The notes under the pieces were generated by a model. The model saw only the letters and a program-made list of their open reading frames with translations, did no database searches and was not told where the DNA came from. A stretch of 20,474 bases of DNA from Lentisphaeria bacterium UBA1724 (GTDB lineage Bacteria > Verrucomicrobiota > Lentisphaeria > Oligosphaerales > Oligosphaeraceae), in NCBI GenBank assembly GCA_002315885.1, contig DCIO01000098.1:41794-62267 (forward strand). Reading direction: 5' to 3'. Of this stretch, positions 14,530 through 20,474 are shown piece by piece; position 1 is the first letter of the stretch; each line of letters starts with the position of its first letter. A program made the translations under genes and the position numbers.

Positions 14530-16242
14530 GTGATTGGTCAAGAAGATTTCATTGTTGATTTGCTACTCTCCAAGGGCCTTGTGAATAACGCCCAAGTCGA
14601 GGAGGCAAAAAAGCGAGTCGCCGACGAGAGTGTTGACAACATCCTGGCGGGACTCTATGCCATCAAAGCCATCGAAGATTCGGCCGTCCTGAAGATGCTT
14701 TCAGAAGAGTACGGCATGGATACCTTCGATTTCGATGCCCGGAAGGAGCGTATCCCCGAACACATCATCCAGATGATTCCTGCGCAGATCGCCATGCGAT
14801 ACCGCATCGTCCCCGTGGACTACAATGGCGAATCCCTCATCGTCGCCACTGCGGACCCCGCCGACATTGACGCGCAGGACGCCGTGCGACACCTGACGAA
14901 GATGGACGTCATCTACGTCATCGCCACCGAAAAGCAGCTGCTGCACTCACTGGATTTCTACTACAAGCGTAATGACGCCGGTGACATCCTGACGGAAATG
15001 ACCGAAACCACCACCGATGTCACCGTCTCCGCCACCACCGACTCCACCACGGATAGCGGTGTTGGCGATGCTGACGAAGAATCCGCGCCCATCATCCGAT
15101 ACGTCTCACTGCTCATCATCGAGGCATTCCGCTCCCGCGCATCCGATATTCACCTGGAACCCATGGAAAAGCGCTTCCGTGTGCGTTACCGCATTGACGG
15201 TGTGCTGAACGAAATCGAAGCCCCGCCCAAATATCTGCAGAACAAGATCATCAGCCGTCTGAAGCTGATGAGCGGCATGGACCTCTCCGAACACCGTATC
15301 CCTCAGGATGGTCGTATCCGCATCACCGCAATGGGCCGAGAACTGGACTTGCGTGTATCTGACATCCCCTGCACCTTCGGCGAATCCATCGTCATGCGTA
15401 TCTTGGATAAGAGCGGTGTTATGTTGGGTATTTCCGAACTAGGTTTCATGGACGACGACGTCAAGCTCATCTACCGAATCCTGAATCTGCCTGACGGCAT
15501 TTTCCTGGTCACTGGTCCTACCGGTTCCGGAAAGACCACCTCCCTTTACTCCTTCCTGCACGAGCTCAACCAGCCCACCAAGAAAATCATCACCGCAGAA
15601 GACCCTGTGGAATACGAACTTAGCGGTATCAACCAGGTGCAGGTCAATACTGACGTGGGACTTACCTTCGGCAGCGCACTGCGAGCCATGCTCCGTCAGG
15701 CACCCAATATCATCATGGTCGGTGAAATCCGTGATGCGGAAACTGGCAACATCGCCATCAACGCCGCATTGACTGGACACTTGGTCTTCAGTACCCTGCA
15801 CACCAACGACGCGCCTTCCGCAGTGCCCCGACTCATCGATATGGGCATCAAGCCCTTCCTGGTGGCATCCTCTCTCCGAGCCGTCATGGCACAGCGACTG
15901 GTGCGACGACTCTGCAAAAACTGCAAGACGGAACACGTCGTCACCCCCAACGAAATGGAAGGCCTGGGCATTGACGAAGAGTATGTCAAGAAGAGCACCT
16001 TCATGGAACCCGTGGGCTGCGCAGATTGCAACAAGGGCTACCGCGGACGTATGGGTATCTATGAAATCTTCATGCTGGATGCCTCCATCGAAAATCTAAT
16101 CTACCAGCGCGCGGACTCCGGCGTCATCAAGCGCCGCGCCGTGGAACTGGGCATGCGCGATCTGCGCTATGACGGCATCCGGAAGGCCTCACAGGGCGTC
16201 ACTTCCATTGCCGAAGTCCTCCGTCTGACCGTCAGCGATTAA
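14530..16242 (+). CDS. PilB/GspE-family assembly ATPase, first copy
   Basis: This 570-residue cytoplasmic hexameric ATPase powers pilin or pseudopilin polymerisation. An N-terminal MshEN-type domain (about 1-145) is followed by a Thr/Asp-rich linker (about 155-185) and the motor. The motor has Walker A GPTGSGKTT (329-337), an Asp box AEDPVEYE (356-363), Walker B IMVGEIRD (395-402), a His box GHLVFSTLHTND (416-427) and a zinc site (C462, C465, C497, C500). Before Walker B it reads LRQAPN where most relatives, including the next gene, have LRQDPD. The GTG start is chosen because GGAG lies eight bases upstream. First gene of the operon, 19 bases before the second ATPase. Whether it serves a type IV pilus or a type II secretion pseudopilus is not settled; the pilT neighbour favours the pilus. 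Confidence 0.92.
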   Translation: MIGQEDFIVDLLLSKGLVNNAQVEEAKKRVADESVDNILAGLYAIKAIEDSAVLKMLSEEYGMDTFDFDARKERIPEHIIQMIPAQIAMRYRIVPVDYNGESLIVATADPADIDAQDAVRHLTKMDVIYVIATEKQLLHSLDFYYKRNDAGDILTEMTETTTDVTVSATTDSTTDSGVGDADEESAPIIRYVSLLIIEAFRSRASDIHLEPMEKRFRVRYRIDGVLNEIEAPPKYLQNKIISRLKLMSGMDLSEHRIPQDGRIRITAMGRELDLRVSDIPCTFGESIVMRILDKSGVMLGISELGFMDDDVKLIYRILNLPDGIFLVTGPTGSGKTTSLYSFLHELNQPTKKIITAEDPVEYELSGINQVQVNTDVGLTFGSALRAMLRQAPNIIMVGEIRDAETGNIAINAALTGHLVFSTLHTNDAPSAVPRLIDMGIKPFLVASSLRAVMAQRLVRRLCKNCKTEHVVTPNEMEGLGIDEEYVKKSTFMEPVGCADCNKGYRGRMGIYEIFMLDASIENLIYQRADSGVIKRRAVELGMRDLRYDGIRKASQGVTSIAEVLRLTVSD

Positions 16243-16261
16243 CACCACCTTCTTAAAAATT

Positions 16262-17986
16262 ATGTACGACGAATCGATTGAAATCTCTCCGGAAGTCAGC
16301 ATGATTTGGCAGATGCTGAAGAAGCGCAAACTGGCGACTGACGACCAGCTGGAAGAAGTCTTGGAGGAAAGCCGGAATACCGGACAGGATTTTGAGGAAG
16401 TCCTCTACAACTACCAGATTATCGAAGAGGACCAGCTCCTCCAGATGGTGGCAGAGGAACTCAACACGCAGTTCGTGGAACTGCATGTCAGCGCCATTGA
16501 CAAGAATGTGTCCAAAGCCATCACGGGGGATACCGCCAGAACCTACAGCATCGTCCCAATCATGGAAGACGATTTCACGCTGACGCTGGCCACGGACAAG
16601 CCCTTCGATACCAAGGTCATCGATGAACTCCACTTCGTGGTGGACAAGGAATGCCGTATCGTGGTTGCGCGTCCCCGCGACATCATCGAAGCCATGGAGG
16701 CGTTCTATCCCGAAAGTGGCGACAATGTGACCGACGTCATCAACGAACTGGTGGAAGAGCACAAAGTCGGCCAAGGCAAGGACCTCTCCAAGGCCACGGA
16801 CGCCGAATTGTTGGCTGCCGCCAACGACACGCCCATCGTCAAGTTCGTGAATGTCATTCTGCAGCAGGCCATTCGAGACAAGGCCTCCGATATTCACTTC
16901 GAACCTTTCGCAGATGAATTCCGTATTCGCTACCGTATCGATGGTGACCTCTACGAAATGACGCCCCCGCCCAAGCACCTGGCGATTCCCGTCATCAGCC
17001 GTATCAAGGTCATGAGCAACATGAACATCTCTGAGCGCCGTATTCCTCAGGATGGTCGTATCGAATTGCGCATCAACCGCAATCCCATCGATATTCGTGT
17101 TTCTACCCTCCCGACCCGCTACGGTGAATCCGTGGTGCTTCGTATTCTGGACCGCTCGGTGGTCAACCTGGATTTGGATGCCCTAGGCATGTCCAAAGAG
17201 ACCGTCTCTGACATCCGTCACCTGATTGCCCGCCCCAACGGCATTTTCCTGGTCACGGGTCCTACTGGTTCCGGAAAGACCACTACTCTCTACTCCGGCA
17301 TCAAGGAACTCAATACGGTAGAAGACAAGCTCCTGACCGTGGAAGACCCTGTGGAATACGATATCGAGGGCATCATGCAGGTGCCTGTCCACGAAGCCGT
17401 GGGCATGACCTTCGCAAATGCACTGCGTGCCTTCCTCCGTCAGGACCCCGACCGAATCATGGTCGGTGAAATCCGCGATAAGGAGACCGCCGATATCGCC
17501 GTCCAGGCTGCTTTGACTGGACACTTGGTGCTCTCCACCCTGCATACCAACGACTCCGCTGGTGCGGTCACCCGTCTGATTGATATGGGCATCGAGCCCT
17601 TCTTGATCAGCTCCACCGTCATCGGCGTCCTGGCACAGCGACTGATCCGCCGTTGCTGCCCCAACTGCAAACAGCCCTACGATCCCAACGATGAAGAACT
17701 GGAGGCATTCGGCATCACCCGCGAACAACTCGCCGGACGAAAGTTCTACCAAGGACAGGGCTGCGACTTCTGCAATGGCTCTGGTTTCAAGAAGCGCGTG
17801 GGTATCTTCGAACTGCTGAAGTCCTCCCCCGAAATCCAGTCCATGATCAACCGCCGCTGCCCCACCCAGGAAATCAAGGCCCAGGCAATGGCACAGGGCA
17901 TGACCACACTGCGTCAGGACGGCCTGATGCACGTCTTCAACGGCGTCACCAGCGCCCGCGAAGTCATACAGTTCACTTTCGCATAA
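16262..17986 (+). CDS. pilB: PilB/GspE-family assembly ATPase, second copy
   Basis: This is a 574-residue paralogue of the preceding gene with the same order of parts: an N-terminal MshEN-like domain (about 1-150), a linker, then the motor with Walker A GPTGSGKTT (333-341), TVEDPVEYD (359-367), Walker B IMVGEIRD (399-406), GHLVLSTLHTND (420-431) and a zinc site (C466, C469, C501, C504). Unlike the first copy it keeps the canonical LRQDPD before Walker B, so it is the better candidate for the main extension motor. Patches of near-identical DNA in the two genes (around the Walker A, ISRxKxMS and CPQDGR-like regions) show common origin with strong constraint. The linker lacks the Thr-rich run. 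No Shine-Dalgarno is visible before the ATG, so translation may depend on the upstream gene. Confidence 0.92.
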   Translation: MYDESIEISPEVSMIWQMLKKRKLATDDQLEEVLEESRNTGQDFEEVLYNYQIIEEDQLLQMVAEELNTQFVELHVSAIDKNVSKAITGDTARTYSIVPIMEDDFTLTLATDKPFDTKVIDELHFVVDKECRIVVARPRDIIEAMEAFYPESGDNVTDVINELVEEHKVGQGKDLSKATDAELLAAANDTPIVKFVNVILQQAIRDKASDIHFEPFADEFRIRYRIDGDLYEMTPPPKHLAIPVISRIKVMSNMNISERRIPQDGRIELRINRNPIDIRVSTLPTRYGESVVLRILDRSVVNLDLDALGMSKETVSDIRHLIARPNGIFLVTGPTGSGKTTTLYSGIKELNTVEDKLLTVEDPVEYDIEGIMQVPVHEAVGMTFANALRAFLRQDPDRIMVGEIRDKETADIAVQAALTGHLVLSTLHTNDSAGAVTRLIDMGIEPFLISSTVIGVLAQRLIRRCCPNCKQPYDPNDEELEAFGITREQLAGRKFYQGQGCDFCNGSGFKKRVGIFELLKSSPEIQSMINRRCPTQEIKAQAMAQGMTTLRQDGLMHVFNGVTSAREVIQFTFA

Positions 17987-18024
17987 ACAATACGTCATCT
18001 TCATTTCAAAAGGAGTAATACACT

Positions 18025-19131
18025 ATGGCAAAACTCGAAATGGCAGATCTGCTGGATCTGGTGCTGGAAGAAGGCGCTAGTGACCTTCACCTCCCCTGCC
18101 ACTGCCCGCCCACCCTGCGTCTTCACGGCGAGTTGGTCCCCCTGGATGTCCCTCCCATGGAACCCGAGGACACCGAATACCTGATGAAGCAGATTACCTC
18201 TGAGTCCAATCAGCAGAAACTCCAGCAGGATGGCTCTGTGGACTTCGGTTTCGCTTTCGGCGACAAGGCGCGTTTCCGTGTTTCCGCATTCCGCGCCCGT
18301 GGTTGCATCGCCATGGTTCTACGTACCATCTCCAATGACCTTCTGACCCTGGAGCAAATCGGTCTGCCCATGGCCTGTAAGGACATCCTCTTCCGACCCC
18401 GTGGCCTCGTCCTGGTCACAGGCCCTACTGGTTCCGGTAAGTCCACCACACTGGCGTCCATGATTGACGTCATCAACCACGAGCGCCACGACCACATCAT
18501 CACCATTGAGGACCCCATCGAATTCTACCACTCCAGCCTCAAATGCGTGGTAACCCAGCGCGAAGTCCACAACGACGTCCCCACATTCGCGGACGCCATC
18601 CGACGCGCTCTGCGTCAGGACCCCGATGTCATCCTCGTCGGAGAAATGCGAGACAACGAGACCATCTCCGCCGCCATCACCGCGGCTGAAACCGGTCACT
18701 TGGTTTTCGGAACCCTGCATACCACGGGTGCCGCCGAAACCGTCGACCGTATCGTGGACTCCTTCCCCACCAACCAGCAGGCGCAGGTCCGTACCCAGCT
18801 GGCCTCCACCCTCATCTGCGTCATCTCCCAGCTGTTGCTGAAGCGCATCGACAAGAAGGGCCGTATCGCCGCCTTCGAAATCATGATCTCCACCCCATCC
18901 ATCCAGGCGCTGATTCGTGATGGCAAGACCTTCCGTATCACCTCGGATATCCAGACGGGTGCAAAATACGGCATGAACACCCTGGATGCGCACTTGATCC
19001 AGCTCTACAACCAGGGCAAGATTTCCTACGGTGACTTGATTACCAAGTGCCGTGACGCCGAAGGTGTCGTCCAGAAGATCCACGACCAGCTGGCCGCAAG
19101 CAAGGATGCCATGGGTGGCGCAAAGAAGTAA
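18025..19131 (+). CDS. pilT: Type IV pilus retraction ATPase PilT
   Basis: PilT disassembles the pilus, giving the pulling force for twitching and DNA uptake. The 368-residue protein lacks the long N-terminal domain of PilB, as expected. It has a GASDLHL start (17-23), Walker A GPTGSGKST (133-141), IEDPIEF (161-167), Walker B ILVGEMRD (203-210), and the PilT-typical GHLVFGTLHTTGAAETVDRI stretch (224-243) followed by VDSFP. There is no zinc site. The AIRRALRQDPD segment before Walker B is canonical. A strong AGGAG (18011-18015) stands nine bases before the ATG. It lies 38 bases after the second ATPase and 32 before pilC. Its presence marks this operon as type IV pilus rather than plain type II secretion, which has no PilT. 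Confidence 0.96.
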   Translation: MAKLEMADLLDLVLEEGASDLHLPCHCPPTLRLHGELVPLDVPPMEPEDTEYLMKQITSESNQQKLQQDGSVDFGFAFGDKARFRVSAFRARGCIAMVLRTISNDLLTLEQIGLPMACKDILFRPRGLVLVTGPTGSGKSTTLASMIDVINHERHDHIITIEDPIEFYHSSLKCVVTQREVHNDVPTFADAIRRALRQDPDVILVGEMRDNETISAAITAAETGHLVFGTLHTTGAAETVDRIVDSFPTNQQAQVRTQLASTLICVISQLLLKRIDKKGRIAAFEIMISTPSIQALIRDGKTFRITSDIQTGAKYGMNTLDAHLIQLYNQGKISYGDLITKCRDAEGVVQKIHDQLAASKDAMGGAKK

Positions 19132-19163
19132 ATAGTAGTCGTTAGCCCTGGAGGCAAAACCGA

Positions 19164-20408
19164 ATGGCAAAATTTCAATACACTGCATACGATGCCGATG
19201 GTAAGTTGCGGAAAGGCATCATCGAGGCCGATGACGAGCAAGCCGCGACTATCCAATTAAAGAACCAGGCGCTCTCTCTGACCAGCCTGACCACCATCGG
19301 CGGCGGTCAAAAATCCACGGGTGCGGGTGCGGGCGCTGGCTCTCTCTTCGGTATGCCGAAGTTGCCCAAGAAGCAACTCTGTACCGCCACCCGTCAGCTC
19401 TCCACCCTTCTGGAAGCAGGTCTGCCCCTGGTACGTGCGTTGCGTACCCTCCAGCGCCAGGCAAAGGGTGTCCAGCCCGCCATGTACAAAGTGATGTGCA
19501 GCCTGGCGGACTCGGTGGAAGGCGGTTCCACCTTCTCCGAAGCCCTGGCAATTCACCCGAAGTCTTTCGACAAGCTCTACGTCTCCATGGTCCGTGCCGG
19601 TGAGGCATCTGGTGCCATGGAAGTGGTCTTGAACCGTCTGGCGGAATTCATGGAAAAAGCCCAGCGCATCGCGGGTAAAGTCAAGTCCGCCATGGTCTAT
19701 CCTATTTCCGTCCTGGTCATGGCAATGGGTATCACCGCGGGTCTGATGATTTTCATCATCCCGAAATTCGGTGCCATGTTCGAGGAAATGCTCCCTGGCG
19801 AGACCCTCCCTGGCATTACCCAGTTCGTCATCAACTGCTCCTACGCATTGAAGGACCACTTCCTGACGGTCTTCCTCTGCGGTGTGGGTATTGTGGTGGT
19901 CTTCAAGCTCTTCCTGAAAACGAAAATCGGCACATTCCTATGGGACTTGATGTGTATCAAGATACCCAAGATAAGTGGACTGGTCGTCAAGAACATCTGC
20001 GCACGATTCTCCCGTACCCTGGGTACTCTGATGGGCTCCGGTGTGGCCATCCTCTCCGCACTAATGATTGTCCGCGATACCGCGGGTAACGAAATCTTCG
20101 CACGTGCCATCGATACTGTCCATGACGCCGTCAAGGAAGGTGAAGGCATGACCAAGCCACTGATGAAGTCGGGCATCTTCCCCCTGATGCTCTGCTCCAT
20201 GATCGAAGTCGGTGAAGAGACCGGTGCTCTCCCTGACATGCTTGACCGAGTCGCTAACGTCTACGAGGAAGAAGTCGACCGAGCCGTCGAAGCACTGACC
20301 TCACTGATCGAACCTCTGATGATTATGTTCCTGGCTGTCGTCATCGGTACCATCGTTATCGCATTGTTCGCGCCGATGGTCAAGATGATCGATAAACTGG
20401 GCGGCTAA
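19164..20408 (+). CDS. pilC: Type IV pilus inner-membrane platform protein PilC
   Basis: PilC (GspF family) is the inner-membrane platform on which PilB and PilT act. The 414-residue protein starts with the typical FQYTAYDADGKLRKGIIEA (4-22). It then carries two copies of the T2SSF domain (about 76-200 and 278-402) with membrane segments near 179-200, 233-250 and 383-403. The repeated elements AGLPLVRAL and GEASGAMEVVLNRLA in the first domain mirror GSGVAILSAL and GEETGALPDMLDRVA in the second. A Gly/Ala-rich linker (46-61) joins the N-terminal domain to the first repeat. A GGAGG (19150-19154) lies nine bases upstream of the ATG. Last gene of the operon in this window. Seven of its 14 Arg codons are CGT, against 3 of 25 in mnmE, hinting at high expression. 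Confidence 0.95.
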   Translation: MAKFQYTAYDADGKLRKGIIEADDEQAATIQLKNQALSLTSLTTIGGGQKSTGAGAGAGSLFGMPKLPKKQLCTATRQLSTLLEAGLPLVRALRTLQRQAKGVQPAMYKVMCSLADSVEGGSTFSEALAIHPKSFDKLYVSMVRAGEASGAMEVVLNRLAEFMEKAQRIAGKVKSAMVYPISVLVMAMGITAGLMIFIIPKFGAMFEEMLPGETLPGITQFVINCSYALKDHFLTVFLCGVGIVVVFKLFLKTKIGTFLWDLMCIKIPKISGLVVKNICARFSRTLGTLMGSGVAILSALMIVRDTAGNEIFARAIDTVHDAVKEGEGMTKPLMKSGIFPLMLCSMIEVGEETGALPDMLDRVANVYEEEVDRAVEALTSLIEPLMIMFLAVVIGTIVIALFAPMVKMIDKLGG

Positions 20409-20411
20409 ACA

Positions 20412-20446
20412 CAATGCTCAATTCACAATTCTCAATGCTCAATTCA
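20412..20446. repeat. Tandem heptamer repeat, five units
   Basis: Directly after pilC lie five 7-base units: CAATGCT, CAATTCA, CAATTCT, CAATGCT, CAATTCA. All fit CAAT(G/T)C(T/A). The last unit runs into nine consecutive A. The array begins four bases after the pilC stop and lies between the pilus motor genes and whatever follows. It resembles short heptanucleotide repeats found between genes in some other bacteria. A role is unknown; slippage or protein binding are possible. Confidence 0.75.
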
Positions 20447-20474
20447 AAAAAAAATCACAGCCGTCCCATAATTT

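Noticed and set aside
14288..14533. 81-codon frame through the comEC-pilus control region, ending in a GTGA overlap with the first ATPase
   Set aside because: It overlaps the comEC start, lacks a Shine-Dalgarno, has AT-rich composition unlike the genes here, and covers the region that must hold both promoters. Conservation of its protein in relatives would reopen the case.
14530..20408. Type II secretion operon rather than type IV pilus
   Set aside because: PilT is present and no GspC, GspD, GspG, GspL or GspM gene lies nearby. One of the two assembly ATPases could still serve a secretion system encoded elsewhere.

Overview
The window is ordinary chromosomal housekeeping and envelope DNA of a Gram-negative bacterium with moderately high G+C. 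The gene set fits a member of the PVC superphylum, possibly Lentisphaerota or Verrucomicrobiota. That placement is an inference from gene style: a tandem pair of PilB/GspE ATPases next to PilT and PilC, a ComEC without a hydrolase domain, and a WaaP-like kinase. There is no rRNA or other decisive marker. I see no tRNA or rRNA gene, CRISPR array, transposase, integrase or phage gene, and coding density is very high.

Layout. (1) Positions 63-7149, minus strand, form one close-packed run read right to left: an RhlB-like DEAD-box RNA helicase, a SpoU/TrmH-family RNA methyltransferase (1-base overlap), a fused acyltransferase / acyl carrier / acyl-ACP synthetase, a small DUF2304-like membrane protein, a family-2 glycosyltransferase and ribD. 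The middle three look like a membrane-lipid or glycolipid cassette. Two hairpins lie beyond ribD at the left edge. (2) Positions 7150-7338 are a divergent control region with a 16-bp perfect palindrome and a good sigma70-type promoter whose predicted start of transcription falls on the mnmE start codon. (3) Positions 7339-12673, plus strand: mnmE (tRNA wobble-uridine modification), ligA (NAD+ DNA ligase), a PBP1C-like transpeptidase without the glycosyltransferase domain, and a WaaP/Kdo-kinase-like protein. (4) Positions 12670-14289, minus strand: comEC, the DNA-uptake channel, converging on the kinase gene with both stop codons inside one CTAG. (5) Positions 14290-14529 are an AT-rich divergent control region with repeated AACGAA words, a dyad over a possible -10 box and a pyrimidine tract. 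(6) Positions 14530-20408, plus strand: the type IV pilus motor operon, made of two PilB/GspE ATPases, the PilT retraction ATPase and the PilC platform protein. It is followed by a tandem heptamer repeat at the right edge.

How the parts fit. Pilus extension and retraction (PilB, PilT, PilC) placed head-to-head with comEC suggests surface DNA capture and transport, that is, natural transformation, as well as twitching or adhesion. The envelope genes (acyl-transfer fusion, glycosyltransferase, transpeptidase, sugar kinase) would build or modify lipid, glycan and peptidoglycan layers. No clearly new system is present. The most unusual items are the three-part acyltransferase-ACP-synthetase fusion, the trimmed PBP1C and the two divergent pilus ATPases.
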